Assembly: GCF_900087055.1 (NCBI RefSeq)
Contig: NZ_LT575468.1
Location: forward strand, 2,421,773-2,485,772
DNA: 64,000 bases
Source of the DNA: Plesiomonas shigelloides
Lineage (GTDB): Bacteria > Pseudomonadota > Gammaproteobacteria > Enterobacterales > CAMTGL01
Direction of reading: 5' to 3'
Positions 35,542-48,484 of this stretch are shown piece after piece; the stretch's first letter is position 1, and every line of letters starts with the position of its first letter. The translations under genes were made by a program, and so were the position numbers. Under the pieces are notes generated by a model, which was not told the origin of the DNA, made no database searches, and was given only the letters and a program-made list of their open reading frames with translations.

Positions 35542-36420
35542 ATGAGCGACGACCATTCGCAAAACACTGATGGCCCCAGTCAGAAAAAGGGATTCTTCAG
35601 TCAGCTGTTAACCCAGCTTTTTCACGGTGAACCGAAAAACCGTGATGAACTGTTTGAGGTCCTGCGGGACTCCGAGCAGAACGAGCTGATCGATCAGGAA
35701 ACCCGCGAGATGATCGAGGGTGTCATGGAAATCTCCGAACTGCGTGTTCGCGATATCATGATCCCCCGTTCTCAGATCGTTACCCTGAAGGTCAACCAGT
35801 CACTGGATGAGTGTATTGACGTGATTATTCAATCCGCCCATTCACGTTTTCCGGTGATCAGCGAAGACAAAGATCACATCGAAGGCCTGCTGATGGCCAA
35901 GGATCTGCTGCCGTTTATGCGTAGCGATGCCGAGCCGTTTGCCATCAGCAAAGTGCTGCGCCCTGCCGTGGTAGTGCCAGAAAGTAAGCGGGTTGACCGC
36001 ATGCTGAAGGACTTCCGCTCACAGCGCTACCACATGGCTATCGTGATCGATGAATTCGGTGGGGTGTCCGGTCTAGTAACCATCGAAGATATTCTCGAGG
36101 AGATCGTCGGCGAGATTGAAGATGAGTACGACGAAGAGGACGATCGTGATATTCGTCAGCTGAGCCGGCATACCTTTGCGGTCAATGCCCTCGCCCCGAT
36201 TGACGAATTTAATGACGCCTTTGGCACCCACTTCAGTGATGAAGAGGTCGACACTATCGGTGGTCTGATCATGCAAAGCTTCGGCCATCTTCCCGCGCGG
36301 GGAGAGCAGGTCACCATCGATGGCTATCAGTTTAAGGTCACCATGGCGGACAGCCGCCGGATAATTCAAGTGCGGGTAACCATTCCCGACGATGCCCCTC
36401 AACCTGATTTGGCTGACTGA
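35542..36420 (+). CDS. ybeX: CBS-domain transporter-associated protein YbeX/CorC
   Basis: Cytosolic CBS-pair protein linked to Mg2+/Co2+ efflux (CorC) and, from its operon, to ribosome metabolism. The 292 residues equal the E. coli length. Two CBS repeats (about 65-125 and 135-190) include [12 protein letters not shown] and the IDEFGG loop. A CorC_HlyC transporter-associated domain follows (about 210-285). There is no membrane segment. lnt starts 5 bases downstream. Confidence 0.95.
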   Translation: MSDDHSQNTDGPSQKKGFFSQLLTQLFHGEPKNRDELFEVLRDSEQNELIDQETREMIEGVMEISELRVRDIMIPRSQIVTLKVNQSLDECIDVIIQSAHSRFPVISEDKDHIEGLLMAKDLLPFMRSDAEPFAISKVLRPAVVVPESKRVDRMLKDFRSQRYHMAIVIDEFGGVSGLVTIEDILEEIVGEIEDEYDEEDDRDIRQLSRHTFAVNALAPIDEFNDAFGTHFSDEEVDTIGGLIMQSFGHLPARGEQVTIDGYQFKVTMADSRRIIQVRVTIPDDAPQPDLAD

Positions 36421-36425
36421 GCTGT

Positions 36426-37949
36426 ATGATGCAACTGTTAACTCGCCGGCGGTTTGCGCTACCGCTGGCGGCGCTGTTTGGCGCCTTGGGTACACTGGCC
36501 TACTCCCCGTTTGATTTTTGGCCGTGTGCTCTGCTGTCTTTGATGGGATTACTCCTGCTGACCTTAAACCGTTCGGCCAAACAGGCTGCGTTGGTTGGGT
36601 TTGTCTGGGGGTTTGCCCTGTTTATCACCGGCATTAGCTGGATCAACGTCAGTATCCAGCAATTTGGCGGGTTACCGGTGGCGGTCGGCTGGGTATTGGT
36701 GGCGTTACTGGCTGCCTACCTGTCGCTCTATCCGGCGCTGTTTGCCGCCTTACTGGCGCGCCTCTTGCCGTATGCCAATGCTGCGCGTTTGGTGTTTGCC
36801 GCGCCGGTACTGTGGACCTTCACCGAGTTTCTGCGCGGCTGGATGCTTACCGGCTTCCCGTGGCTGCAATTTGGCTATACCCAGATTGATGGCCCACTGC
36901 ACGGGCTGGGGCCCATCACTGGCGTGCAAGGCATTACCTTTGCCCTGATGCTCATCAGCGGCCTGCTGACGCTGGCGCTGGTGCGTCGTAAGGTGATCCC
37001 TGCCGTAGTCGCGGTCGCACTACCACTCGCGGCATTGCCACTGGCTAATCTGCATTGGGTGAAAGCCGATGGCGAGCGCAAAATCAACGTGGCGCTGGTT
37101 CAGGGCAATATCGATCAGGAGCTCAAGTGGGAGCCAGCGTATCGGATCCCGACACTGCAAACTTACCTCGATATGTCGCGTCCGTATCTGCAACGCGGCG
37201 ATCTGGTGATTTGGCCGGAAGCGGCGATTCCGTCACTGGAAACCGAGGAAAATGAGCTGCTGAGCATGCTCGATAGCATCACCCGCAGCAATAAATCGAT
37301 GCTGATCACCGGTGTGGTGGATCGTAATCCGCAGACCAAGCAGTTCTTTAACACGGTGATTGTGCTCGGTGATCCGCAAGAGACCTATCAATACCCAACC
37401 CGTAATCGCTATAACAAGAACCATCTGGTGCTGTTTGGCGAATACGTACCGTTTGAAGGTTTGCTGCGTGAAATTGCCCCGCTGTTCAATCTGCCGATGT
37501 CTTCATTTAGCCGCGGCGATTACCTGCAGCCGGATCTGCGGGCCGGTCAATTCCATCTGGAAACCGCTATCTGCTACGAAATTATTCTGGGCAGCCGGAT
37601 GCGCGCTAATTTCCTGCAAAATCCGGATACCGATTTCCTGCTGACTGTCTCTAATGATGCGTGGTTTGGTCACTCTATCGGCCCGTGGCAGCATTTCCAG
37701 ATGGCACGCATGCGCGCTCTGGAACTGGGTCGCCCACTGCTACGCGCCACCAATAACGGCGTCACTGCCGTGATTGATAGCAATGGCGAAATTCAGCAGC
37801 AGATCCCGCAATTCAAAACTGCGGTGCTGAGCGCGACCGTGGTGCCGATGCGCGGTGAAACACCCTATGCTCGGTTTGGTGACTGGCCATTGTGGATTGC
37901 ATCTCTCTTAGCCATCGCAGCGGCGGCGGTTTTACGTCAGCGCCGTTAA
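36426..37949 (+). CDS. lnt: Apolipoprotein N-acyltransferase
   Basis: Third step of lipoprotein maturation at the inner membrane: transfers an acyl chain from phospholipid to the N-terminal cysteine. Chb, LptE, the 47.6-kb SPOR lipoprotein and the efflux lipoproteins here are its clients. The 507-residue protein (512 in E. coli) has multiple N-terminal helices (about 10-210) and a periplasmic nitrilase domain. The catalytic triad is Glu265 (WPEAAIP), Lys331 (YNKNHLV) and Cys383 (AICYEI). Two tandem ATGs begin the gene. Last gene of miaB-ybeZYX-lnt. Confidence 0.97.
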   Translation: MMQLLTRRRFALPLAALFGALGTLAYSPFDFWPCALLSLMGLLLLTLNRSAKQAALVGFVWGFALFITGISWINVSIQQFGGLPVAVGWVLVALLAAYLSLYPALFAALLARLLPYANAARLVFAAPVLWTFTEFLRGWMLTGFPWLQFGYTQIDGPLHGLGPITGVQGITFALMLISGLLTLALVRRKVIPAVVAVALPLAALPLANLHWVKADGERKINVALVQGNIDQELKWEPAYRIPTLQTYLDMSRPYLQRGDLVIWPEAAIPSLETEENELLSMLDSITRSNKSMLITGVVDRNPQTKQFFNTVIVLGDPQETYQYPTRNRYNKNHLVLFGEYVPFEGLLREIAPLFNLPMSSFSRGDYLQPDLRAGQFHLETAICYEIILGSRMRANFLQNPDTDFLLTVSNDAWFGHSIGPWQHFQMARMRALELGRPLLRATNNGVTAVIDSNGEIQQQIPQFKTAVLSATVVPMRGETPYARFGDWPLWIASLLAIAAAAVLRQRR

Positions 37950-38006
37950 TGGTGAGTGGCGACCGCTGAGTAGCCACACCGTAAGCAACGTATCTGCACC
38001 GCAAAC

Positions 38007-38036
38007 AAAAACGCCGTCTTAGGACGGCGTTTTTCT
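38007..38036. terminator. Bidirectional terminator between lnt and ybeL
   Basis: AAAAACGCCGTC/GACGGCGTTTTT, a perfect stem with a 4-base loop, with A- and T-runs on either side; it serves the convergent lnt and ybeL. Confidence 0.9.
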
Positions 38037-38090
38037 TATCTTGAATACTGTTGTCTTAAATGTTGCTATCTGGAATATCGTCAATCCGCG

Positions 38091-38576
38091 TTACGGCTGA
38101 AATGGCTGACGGCTAAACTCGGTACCACCGCATTTTGGACACACCGGCAACACATCCGGATGGTTGAACACCAAACGATGATGGCAATGTTCGCACACCA
38201 GATTCCCCAAACCGACAATCTCGCCGCTTTGGTATACCCCGTGGTGAGTTACATCATCAATCACCTCACGCCATTCCAGCTGGGTTTTATCAGTGATCTC
38301 CGCCAACCCCTGCCAGATACTTTCTTTCAGGCTCAGGTAGAACACCCCGTCTTTGAACGCCGCCTTGCTCTCTTCATATGACTGCGCAAACTCCGCCAAG
38401 TCACGTTCGATATAAGCATTGATCAGAGCCAACTCATCACGGGTCAGATCGCTGGTTGCATTCAGATAAGCTTCGGTGGTCTCCACCGCCTTATTAATCT
38501 GGTGTTCACCGGTTTGCAAATCACGGGTGAAACGCTCGATAAACGCCTGATAGTACTTTGTCCACTTACTCATCAT
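38091..38576 (-). CDS. ybeL: Zinc-ribbon protein YbeL (DUF1451)
   Basis: A 161-residue protein aligned along its length with E. coli YbeL. The N-terminal half is predicted helical and highly charged. The C-terminal zinc ribbon has two CxxC pairs (CEHC and CPKC), preceded by the signature DKTQLEWREVIDDVTHHGVYQSGEIVGLGNLVC. Function is unknown. A double ATG starts the gene; it is divergent from leuS. Confidence 0.93.
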   Translation of the reverse strand: MMSKWTKYYQAFIERFTRDLQTGEHQINKAVETTEAYLNATSDLTRDELALINAYIERDLAEFAQSYEESKAAFKDGVFYLSLKESIWQGLAEITDKTQLEWREVIDDVTHHGVYQSGEIVGLGNLVCEHCHHRLVFNHPDVLPVCPKCGGTEFSRQPFQP

Positions 38577-38780
38577 GCCTCCTCAGCCTGCAAGGCTGTA
38601 CCGGTAGATAGCGGCTTGTTCGCGGCCAGCAACACCACCACGGGCGCTGCTCTATTCAGTGTAATCTGCAAGAAAAGAGTACTCCATCGACAGCAAAACA
38701 CTAAACTCCGACGGGAAAAGCCGGTTGCTATTGTTGCACCTTGCTTCAATACGTTATTCTATGAGAATTTCTAAGTGTGA

Positions 38781-41402
<2,622 letters not shown>

Positions 41403-41417
41403 CACAGGAGCATTTAC

Positions 41418-41984
41418 GTGCTGAAAGCATCGCTACTCAAGCCGTTAATGACAATCCTGACCGTGGTGGCATTAGCCGCCACGGCAGGCTGCGGTTTCCA
41501 TCTGCGTGGGACAACTCAAATCCCACAACCGCTACAGAAAATGAGCCTGCAAAGCTATGACCCGTACGGCCCGCTAACCCGCGCGGTACGCGAGCAAATG
41601 CAGCTCAATGACATCACTATCGTCAGTGATACCACGCCGGGGGTACACCAGTTACCGACGCTGCGTATCAACGGCTCCGGCCAAGGCGATGCGGTCGTGT
41701 CAGTTTTCCGTAACGGTATTGCCGCCGAGAAAAACATTACTCTGAACGTGAATGCCAGCGTATTGATCCCCGGTCAGGATCTCTATCCGCTGTCAGTTCA
41801 GGTAACCCGTTCTTTCTTCGATAACCCGAATACTGCACTCGCCAAAGCAGCTGAAGAAGATTTGCTGCGCGACGAGATGTATGAGGAAGCGGCCCGCCGC
41901 CTGATGCTGAAATTGCTGACTATTCAGGCCCGTACCCCAGCGGCTACGGACACCCTGCCGGCCAACTCTGCGCCGGCACAATAA
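41418..41984 (+). CDS. lptE: LPS-assembly lipoprotein LptE
   Basis: Outer-membrane lipoprotein that plugs the LptD barrel and helps insert LPS. The 188-residue product has a signal peptide ending at a lipobox before Cys26 (TAGCGFHLRG), and the GCGFHLRG start of the mature protein is the family hallmark. Start is a GTG with AGGAG upstream, 15 bases after leuS. holA follows after 10 bases. Confidence 0.95.
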   Translation: MLKASLLKPLMTILTVVALAATAGCGFHLRGTTQIPQPLQKMSLQSYDPYGPLTRAVREQMQLNDITIVSDTTPGVHQLPTLRINGSGQGDAVVSVFRNGIAAEKNITLNVNASVLIPGQDLYPLSVQVTRSFFDNPNTALAKAAEEDLLRDEMYEEAARRLMLKLLTIQARTPAATDTLPANSAPAQ

Positions 41985-41994
41985 TCTGAACCTG

Positions 41995-43032
41995 ATGAAT
42001 AAAATTTATCCGGAACAACTTGGCGCGCAACTGCAACACGGGCTGCGCGCCTGTTACCTGCTCCTTGGTAACGAACCGCTGCTGTTGCAAGAAAGTCTCG
42101 ATACCCTACGCCAGCACGCCCGCCAACACGGCTTCGAAGAGCGCCACAGCTTTACCCTTGATAATAGAACCGATTGGGATGCTATTTTTGACTGCGCCCA
42201 AGCCATGAGTCTGTTTTCCGCTCGGCAAATTATCGAACTCACCTTACCGGAAAGCGGCCCCGGCGCGCATAACAGCGAACCCCTAGTTACGCTGGCCGGC
42301 ATGTTACATCCCGATATTTTGCTGCTGATCCAAGGCGGCAAGCCAACCCGCGCACAAGAAAACAGTAAATGGTTTAAAGCGCTGTCACAGCAAAACGCTA
42401 CCTTAGTCAGCTGCCAGACGCCGGAGTTAGCCCAGCTTCCGCGTTGGGTTAGCCAGCGTGCTCGTTCGCTGAAACTGCAACTCGATGAACCGGCGCTCAA
42501 TTTGCTGTGTCATTGCTACGAAGGCAATCTGCTGGCGCTGGGTCAGGCTCTTGAGCGCCTGCGCCTGCTGTTTCCCGATGGCAAATTATCACTGCCACGC
42601 GTCGAATCTGCCGTTAACCAGTCCGCGCACTTTACCCCTTATCACTGGCTGGATGCGCTCCTCGAAGGCAAGACCAAACGCGCCCTGCGCATTTTGGAGC
42701 AGCTGAAAAACGAAGATGTCGAACCGGTGATCTTGTTGCGTACCCTGCAACGGGAATTACAGCTGGTGCTGCAATTTCACCAGCAGATGCAACGGGGTAT
42801 ACCGCTGCGCACCCTGTTCGATCAGCATAAAGTGTGGCAAAACCGTCGTCCGTTACTGACTCATGCAGTCCAGCGGCTGACCTTGCCACAGCTGGCGGTC
42901 CTGTTCACGCAACTTGCCGCGCTCGAACGCAGCGTCAAACAAGATTACAGCAGTAATCCGTGGCCAGCACTGCAAACCCTCAGCTGTGGTGTGTGTGGCC
43001 ATGTGTTGGATCTGGGGTCACCATCGACATGA
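41995..43032 (+). CDS. holA: DNA polymerase III delta subunit
   Basis: Clamp-loader subunit that opens the beta clamp. The 345-residue protein (343 in E. coli) has the family N-terminus with YLLLGNEPLLLQES and a C-terminal helical collar domain. The first domain is an AAA+-like fold lacking ATP-binding motifs, as in other delta subunits. Its stop overlaps the nadD start (ATGA). Confidence 0.95.
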   Translation: MNKIYPEQLGAQLQHGLRACYLLLGNEPLLLQESLDTLRQHARQHGFEERHSFTLDNRTDWDAIFDCAQAMSLFSARQIIELTLPESGPGAHNSEPLVTLAGMLHPDILLLIQGGKPTRAQENSKWFKALSQQNATLVSCQTPELAQLPRWVSQRARSLKLQLDEPALNLLCHCYEGNLLALGQALERLRLLFPDGKLSLPRVESAVNQSAHFTPYHWLDALLEGKTKRALRILEQLKNEDVEPVILLRTLQRELQLVLQFHQQMQRGIPLRTLFDQHKVWQNRRPLLTHAVQRLTLPQLAVLFTQLAALERSVKQDYSSNPWPALQTLSCGVCGHVLDLGSPST

Positions 43033-43706
43033 CTGAGCATGCGTTATCCCCAGCAGCCACGCTGCCACTCATCGGTCTGTATGGCGGCACCTTTGATCCG
43101 CTGCATCGCGGTCATTTAGAGCCAGTGCAAGCCTTAGCCCGCACGTTACAACTGAGCCAAGTGCGGCTGATGCCCAACAATGTGCCGCCACACCGGCCAC
43201 AACCGGTCGCATCTGCCGCCCAGCGCGCCGAGATGGTGCGTCTCGCCTGCGCAGCTAACCCGCTGTTTGTACCGGATTTGCGCGAACTGCAACGCAGCAC
43301 GCCGTCCTACACCATCGAAACGCTGGAAGAAGTGCGACATGAGATAGGCCCGCGCCAACCGTTGGCCTTTATCATCGGTCAAGATTCCCTGCTCACGTTG
43401 CCCAGCTGGTTTCGCTGGCAGGAGCTGACTGACTACGCACACTTACTGGTATGCGCGCGCCCCGGTTATGCGCGGATGCCGGATGATGTGGCATTTCAGC
43501 GCTGGCTACACCCGCGTCTGACCACGGATTGCAACGTGCTGCACCACCAACCGGCCGGTACGGTATTTTTGGCCGAAACACCGGAATATCCTATTTCAGC
43601 CACCGCCATCCGCCAGCGTTTGCAAAACGGACAACCGTGCGATGACTGGCTTACCTGCGAAGTGGCCACCTACATCACACAGCATGGCCTGTACTCATCA
43701 CGCTAG
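43029..43706 (+). CDS. nadD: Nicotinate-nucleotide adenylyltransferase
   Basis: Joins nicotinate mononucleotide and ATP in NAD synthesis. The 225-residue nucleotidyltransferase has GGTFDPLHRGH (19-29) and the ISATAIR motif near the C-terminus. The start is the ATG at 43029, which overlaps the holA stop by 4 bases; the open frame extends 23 codons upstream inside holA but without homology. Last gene of the leuS operon. Confidence 0.96.
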   Translation: MTEHALSPAATLPLIGLYGGTFDPLHRGHLEPVQALARTLQLSQVRLMPNNVPPHRPQPVASAAQRAEMVRLACAANPLFVPDLRELQRSTPSYTIETLEEVRHEIGPRQPLAFIIGQDSLLTLPSWFRWQELTDYAHLLVCARPGYARMPDDVAFQRWLHPRLTTDCNVLHHQPAGTVFLAETPEYPISATAIRQRLQNGQPCDDWLTCEVATYITQHGLYSSR

Positions 43707-43711
43707 TCGCA

Positions 43712-43720
43712 TGCTATACT
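43712..43720 (+). promoter_or_regulatory. Candidate extended -10 promoter of rsfS operon
   Basis: TGCTATACT (TG plus 5/6 -10) lies just past nadD. A stem ACCGGAA/TTCCGGT (43751-43769) follows immediately before the rsfS Shine-Dalgarno and could modulate translation. Confidence 0.45.
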
Positions 43721-43781
43721 CCGCCGCCTATTTTCGGCTAACTGCATATTACCGGAACTGATTTCCGGTCAGGGGGAACCT

Positions 43782-44099
43782 TTGCAAGGCAAGACACTCC
43801 AAGACTTTGTTATTGATAAAATTGACGATCTGAAAGGCCAAGATATCCTGCCTTTAGATGTACGCGGCAAGTCCAGCATCACCGATTACATGGTGATCGC
43901 TACCGGTACATCAAGCCGTCATGTCTCTTCCATCGCTGACTATGTGGCTAAAGAAGCCCGTCTGGCAGGTGCGGATATGATGGGGATCGAAGGTACACAA
44001 ACCGGTGAATGGGTGATCGTGGATCTGGGTGATGTGATTGTGCACATCATGCAAGAAGAGAGCCGCGCCCTGTACCAACTGGAAAAACTCTGGAGCTAA
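43782..44099 (+). CDS. rsfS: Ribosome silencing factor RsfS
   Basis: Binds ribosomal protein L14 and blocks subunit joining in poor conditions. The 105 residues equal the E. coli length, with the near-identical ends [20 protein letters not shown] and [21 protein letters not shown] split across the fold. It starts at TTG, with AGGGGG five bases upstream and no ATG alternative at the conserved N-terminus. rlmH follows after 3 bases. Confidence 0.95.
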   Translation: MQGKTLQDFVIDKIDDLKGQDILPLDVRGKSSITDYMVIATGTSSRHVSSIADYVAKEARLAGADMMGIEGTQTGEWVIVDLGDVIVHIMQEESRALYQLEKLWS

Positions 44100-44102
44100 G
44101 CG

Positions 44103-44573
44103 GTGAAACTGCAACTGGTCGCGGTCGGCACCAAAATGCCGGCCTGGGTTGAAACGGGCTTTCAAGAATATGTGCGCCGTTTCCCCAAAGACATGCCGTT
44201 TGAACTGCTGGAAATTCCAGCCGGAAAGCGCGGCAAAAATGCCGATATCAAGCGCATTCTGGAAAAAGAAGGCGAACAAACACTGGCGGCCATCCCAAAA
44301 GGCAACCGGATTGTAACGCTGGATATTCCGGGCAAACCGTGGACGACCGAGCAATTGGCCGAACAGCTGGAGCGCTGGAAGCAAGATGGCCGCGACGTCA
44401 GCTTTTTGATTGGCGGGCCGGAAGGTCTGGCGCCGTCGTGTAAAGCGGCAGCGGACCAAAGTTGGTCTTTATCTCCCCTGACCTTACCACATCCGCTGGT
44501 ACGGGTCGTGGTGGCAGAAAGTTTATACCGGGCGTGGAGCATCACAGCTAACCACCCTTATCACCGGGAATAA
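44103..44573 (+). CDS. rlmH: 23S rRNA pseudouridine-1915 N3-methyltransferase
   Basis: SPOUT methyltransferase acting on helix 69 of 70S ribosomes. The 156-residue protein (155 in E. coli) has the knot and SAM loop [13 protein letters not shown] and the C-terminal [18 protein letters not shown] with YHRE end. GTG start. It sits between rsfS and mrdA, the E. coli order. Confidence 0.96.
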   Translation: MKLQLVAVGTKMPAWVETGFQEYVRRFPKDMPFELLEIPAGKRGKNADIKRILEKEGEQTLAAIPKGNRIVTLDIPGKPWTTEQLAEQLERWKQDGRDVSFLIGGPEGLAPSCKAAADQSWSLSPLTLPHPLVRVVVAESLYRAWSITANHPYHRE

Positions 44574-44614
44574 TTACGCTGTTTACAGCATTATCATTGG
44601 GATTGTTATAGCGG

Positions 44615-46516
44615 ATGAAGCAGGATCGTACGCATTTTCGGGATCACTCGTCGGAAAGCGCGTTATTTTTTCGCCGGGCCATTGTCGCCTTTATCGGCAT
44701 TCTGCTGTTAAGCGGTGTTCTGGTTGCCAATCTGTACCACCTTCAGGTGCAGAACTACGAAGACTACCAGACCCGCTCCAATGATAACCGGATCAAACTG
44801 CTGCCGATCCCGCCGAGTCGGGGTCTGATTTATGACCGCAACGGCATTTTGCTGGCGGAAAACCGCACCGTTTTCCAATTAGAGATGGTGCCGGAGAAAG
44901 TCGACAGCGTCGATAAGACGCTGGCTGCTTTGCGTCCCATTGTGGGCCTGACCGACGAAGATATCGCCAACTTCCGTAAAGAGCGCAAGCGCTCACGCCG
45001 TTTTAGCTCTATCCCAATTAAAACGCCGCTCAATGAAGAGCAGGTGGCCCGTTTTGCCATCAACCAATACCTCTTCCCCGGCGTGGAAGTGAAAGGCTAC
45101 CTGAAGCGTTACTACCCGTATGGGGAGGCGCTGACGCACGTCATCGGCTATGTAGCCAAAATTAACGATAAAGATGTCGAGCGACTGGATAAAGAAGGTC
45201 GACTGGCCAACTACGCCGGTACCCACGATATCGGTAAGCTCGGCATCGAGAAATACTACGAAAACATCCTGCACGGCCAAGTGGGTTCAGAAGAAGTTGA
45301 GGTCAACAACCGCGGCAAGGTGATCCGCAAACTGCGTGAACAGCCTGCCACCGCCGGTCAAAACATTACGCTGAGCTTAGATCTGGAGCTGCAGCAATAT
45401 ATCGAACGCATTCTGGGTAAACGCCGCGGCGCGGTCGTGGTGATGGATCCTCGCGATGGCAGCATTCTGGCGATGGTCTCCAGCCCAAGTTATGACCCGA
45501 ACCTGTTCGTCAACGGTATTCCGAGCAAGACCTATAGCGCCCTGCTCAACGATCCAGATCGCCCGCTGATTAACCGGACCACCCAAGGTACCTATCCACC
45601 GGCCTCCACCGTCAAACCATTGATTACCGTGGCGGCGCTGGAGTCTGGCGCGATCACCACCAAAACCACGCTGTTTGACCCCGGTTGGTGGAAACTGCCG
45701 GGCTCAGAAAAACGCTACCGCGACTGGAAAAAGTGGGGCCACGGTCAACTGAATATCACCAAAGCGATTGAAGAGTCTGCAGATACCTTCTTCTATCAGG
45801 TTGCCTACGACATGGGCATCGATCGCCTGTCGGAGTGGATGAAGAAATTCGGTTTCGGTCAGTATACCGGCGTGGATATCTCGGAAGAGCGCTCGGGCGT
45901 CATGCCATCACGGGAATGGAAAATGGCCCGTTATCGTAAGCCGTGGTATCAGGGCGATACCATTCCGGTGGGGATTGGCCAAGGTTACTGGACCGCCACT
46001 CCATTGCAGCTAGCTAAAGCCATGACCATTTTAATCAACGATGGCGAAGTGAAACCGCCACACCTGTTAAAGAGCATTCAGGGTAACGGCATCACCATGA
46101 ACTATCCGGAAGAAAATCTGCCCTCGATTGGCGTGAAAGACTCCGGCTACTGGGAAATCGCCAAAGACGGTATGTATGGGGTAAACCACCGACCAAACGG
46201 CACCGCGCGCAGAGCATTTGCTGGCACGCCGTACAAGTCCGCCGGTAAGTCAGGTACTGCGCAGGTATTTAGTCTGGCACCAAACCAGACTTACGATGCG
46301 AAGAAGCTGGCCAATTACCTGCACGACCATGCTTGGTTCACCGGTTTTGCGCCGTATGACAACCCACAAGTCGTCGTCTCCATTTTGCTGGAGAACGCCG
46401 GTGGCGGCTCCACCAACGGTGCACCAATCGCACGTAAGATTTTCGACCATATTTTGCTGGGTAAGAACGATACCGATCTGCCGGCTGCGACACAGGATCA
46501 TACTCCGAATGACTGA
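44615..46516 (+). CDS. mrdA: Penicillin-binding protein 2 (transpeptidase)
   Basis: Class B PBP that cross-links lateral-wall peptidoglycan in the elongasome with RodA. The 633-residue protein (E. coli 633) has one N-terminal membrane anchor (about 22-42) and a dimerisation/pedestal region. The transpeptidase domain carries the SxxK motif STVK at 331-334, SAD-type (ESADTFFY) and KTG-type (KSGTAQ) motifs. Its stop overlaps the rodA start by 8 bases. Confidence 0.98.
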   Translation: MKQDRTHFRDHSSESALFFRRAIVAFIGILLLSGVLVANLYHLQVQNYEDYQTRSNDNRIKLLPIPPSRGLIYDRNGILLAENRTVFQLEMVPEKVDSVDKTLAALRPIVGLTDEDIANFRKERKRSRRFSSIPIKTPLNEEQVARFAINQYLFPGVEVKGYLKRYYPYGEALTHVIGYVAKINDKDVERLDKEGRLANYAGTHDIGKLGIEKYYENILHGQVGSEEVEVNNRGKVIRKLREQPATAGQNITLSLDLELQQYIERILGKRRGAVVVMDPRDGSILAMVSSPSYDPNLFVNGIPSKTYSALLNDPDRPLINRTTQGTYPPASTVKPLITVAALESGAITTKTTLFDPGWWKLPGSEKRYRDWKKWGHGQLNITKAIEESADTFFYQVAYDMGIDRLSEWMKKFGFGQYTGVDISEERSGVMPSREWKMARYRKPWYQGDTIPVGIGQGYWTATPLQLAKAMTILINDGEVKPPHLLKSIQGNGITMNYPEENLPSIGVKDSGYWEIAKDGMYGVNHRPNGTARRAFAGTPYKSAGKSGTAQVFSLAPNQTYDAKKLANYLHDHAWFTGFAPYDNPQVVVSILLENAGGGSTNGAPIARKIFDHILLGKNDTDLPAATQDHTPND

Positions 46517-47627
46517 TACCAATCCCAATCGCCCTCGTTCATTCTGGGATCGCATTCATATCGATCTCCCGCTGCTGACGGGGTTGTTACTGCTGCTGAT
46601 GATGGGCGCGTTTGTGATGTACAGCGCCAGCGGTCAGGACATCGACATGATGGAGCGTAAAATCGCGCAAGTTAGCTTAGGTCTGCTGGCGATGTTCGGC
46701 ATGGCGCAAATTCCACCGCGCGTGTATGAAAGCTGGGCACCGTACCTGTATATCGTCGGGGTGATTTTGCTGGTGCTGGTTGACCTGTTCGGCGCGATCT
46801 CCAAAGGGGCGCAGCGCTGGCTGGACTTAGGCTTCATCCGCTTTCAGCCTTCGGAGCTGATCAAACTGTCGGTACCGCTGATGGTGGCGCGTTTTATCAG
46901 CCGCGAGCCATTACCGCCCTCGTCACGTAACACGGTCATCGCACTGATCCTGATCTTTGTTCCAACCTTGCTGGTTGCAGCGCAACCGGACTTGGGGACC
47001 TCGGTGCTGGTTGCCAGCTCGGGTCTGTTCATCGTGTTCTTATCCGGCATCAGCTGGTACTTCATTTTGGGCGCGGTATTGTTGATCGCCGCCTTCGTGC
47101 CGGTGCTGTGGTTCTTCCTGATGCACGATTATCAGCGCACGCGGGTACTGACTCTGCTCAATCCAGAAAGTGATCCGCTGGGCGCCGGTTATCACATTAT
47201 CCAATCCAAGATTGCCATCGGCTCAGGTGGCGTGTTCGGTAAAGGTTGGCTGCACGGTACGCAGTCCCAGCTGGAGTTTTTGCCAGAGCGCCACACGGAC
47301 TTTATTTTCGCGGTGATCGCCGAAGAACTGGGGATGATCGGCTTCTTAGTGTTGCTGGCCTTGTACCTGTTTGTCATCGCCCGTGGCCTAGTGATCGCGT
47401 CACGTGCGCAGACCGCCTTTGGCCGTCTGCTGGCCGGGGGTATCACCCTGATCTTCTTTGTATATGTATTTGTGAATATTGGTATGGTCAGTGGTATCCT
47501 TCCGGTGGTGGGCGTACCGCTGCCACTGATCAGTCATGGTGGTACTTCCATCATTGCTCTGATGGCCGGTTTTGGTATCGTGATGTCTATCCATACCCAC
47601 CGTAAAATGTTATCTAAAAACGTATGA
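46509..47627 (+). CDS. mrdB: Rod-shape peptidoglycan glycosyltransferase RodA (SEDS)
   Basis: SEDS-family glycan polymerase partnered with PBP2. The 372-residue protein (370 in E. coli) has ten predicted helices and the SEDS signature [19 protein letters not shown]-like block (HGGTS) near the C-terminus. The start ATG at 46509 overlaps the mrdA stop by 8 bases; the frame is open about 97 codons further upstream within mrdA but without homology. A short SPOR lipoprotein gene follows after 8 bases. Confidence 0.96.
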   Translation: MTDTNPNRPRSFWDRIHIDLPLLTGLLLLLMMGAFVMYSASGQDIDMMERKIAQVSLGLLAMFGMAQIPPRVYESWAPYLYIVGVILLVLVDLFGAISKGAQRWLDLGFIRFQPSELIKLSVPLMVARFISREPLPPSSRNTVIALILIFVPTLLVAAQPDLGTSVLVASSGLFIVFLSGISWYFILGAVLLIAAFVPVLWFFLMHDYQRTRVLTLLNPESDPLGAGYHIIQSKIAIGSGGVFGKGWLHGTQSQLEFLPERHTDFIFAVIAEELGMIGFLVLLALYLFVIARGLVIASRAQTAFGRLLAGGITLIFFVYVFVNIGMVSGILPVVGVPLPLISHGGTSIIALMAGFGIVMSIHTHRKMLSKNV

Positions 47628-47635
47628 GGGACTTC

Positions 47636-48400
47636 ATGCGCAATTTACGCGTTTCCGCAATTGTCTTCAGTTTGCTGCTGGCAGGATGTGCCGCCCAGCA
47701 GCCAGCGCCACATCAGGATGCGGCCAATCAGCCACAAGATCAGGGTGAAGAGACTCAATCTTTTGCTCTGGATATGTCGCCACAAATGGAGACGCTGGGT
47801 AGCGCCGTACCGGTTAATCACGAAGCCAGTGAGCCTGAGTATGCCCAACCTGCGGCGCGCAGCGCAGACAGCGCTTACGCCGCAAGCAGCGATTCAGATA
47901 ACAGTTATGCCAGCAGTGCTGCGCAGCCAACCCTGAGCCAACCGGGCCCGATTGAAGATGCACCGGCTAAGCAGCAAGCCTTACCGATGTACAGCAACAC
48001 CGATCAAAACGGTGTCACCACCATGGTCAGTACCGAAGGCAACAATACGCGCATTCACTTTGCCGCCCCTGCCGGTGAGCCCGAAGTGATCCCCGAGCCT
48101 ACCGCGGCAGCGCCGGTCGCCTCCCGCACCGCGACAACACACACTTACACTCCTGCCGCCAGCAGCGCTGATGGCTACATGGTGCAAGTGGTCGCGATCA
48201 GTAATGCGGAGCGGGCCAAACAATTGCTTACTCAGCTTAAACAAAGTCACCAAGTCAGCGGTAAAATCGAACCGGCCGGTGCGTTTTACCGAGTTCAGCT
48301 AGGACCGCTGAGCTCACGTGCACAAGCTGAGGAACTCCGAGACAGTCTGAAGGTCGAAAACTATCAGCAAGCGTTTGTTTTAGCGGGCGCCGGACGCTGA
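47636..48400 (+). CDS. SPOR-domain lipoprotein at the rlpA position (no DPBB domain)
   Basis: A 254-residue lipoprotein: signal peptide with lipobox LLAGC (Cys18), then a long low-complexity Ala/Pro/Gln/Ser linker (about 20-175). A C-terminal SPOR domain (about 180-252) includes YMVQVVAISNAERAKQLL and AFYRVQLGPLSSRAQAEEL. SPOR domains bind denuded septal glycan. E. coli rlpA occupies this locus between mrdB and dacA, but its double-psi beta-barrel (RlpA/DPBB) catalytic domain is absent here. I therefore avoid the name rlpA and infer a non-enzymatic glycan-binding role. The ATG at 47636 has GAGGG upstream; an ATG at 47624 overlapping rodA's stop is possible. Confidence 0.85.
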   Translation: MRNLRVSAIVFSLLLAGCAAQQPAPHQDAANQPQDQGEETQSFALDMSPQMETLGSAVPVNHEASEPEYAQPAARSADSAYAASSDSDNSYASSAAQPTLSQPGPIEDAPAKQQALPMYSNTDQNGVTTMVSTEGNNTRIHFAAPAGEPEVIPEPTAAAPVASRTATTHTYTPAASSADGYMVQVVAISNAERAKQLLTQLKQSHQVSGKIEPAGAFYRVQLGPLSSRAQAEELRDSLKVENYQQAFVLAGAGR

Positions 48401-48484
48401 TAAAACCCGCCCTGTCAGTGAGGGTAGCGGATACCTTGTTCATTTAACTTTTTGTTTCACCATGGAAGAAGTCACACACAGACC

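Noticed and set aside
47636-48400. Calling this gene rlpA (lytic transglycosylase)
   Set aside because: Only position and the SPOR domain agree; the catalytic DPBB domain is not present in the translated sequence.
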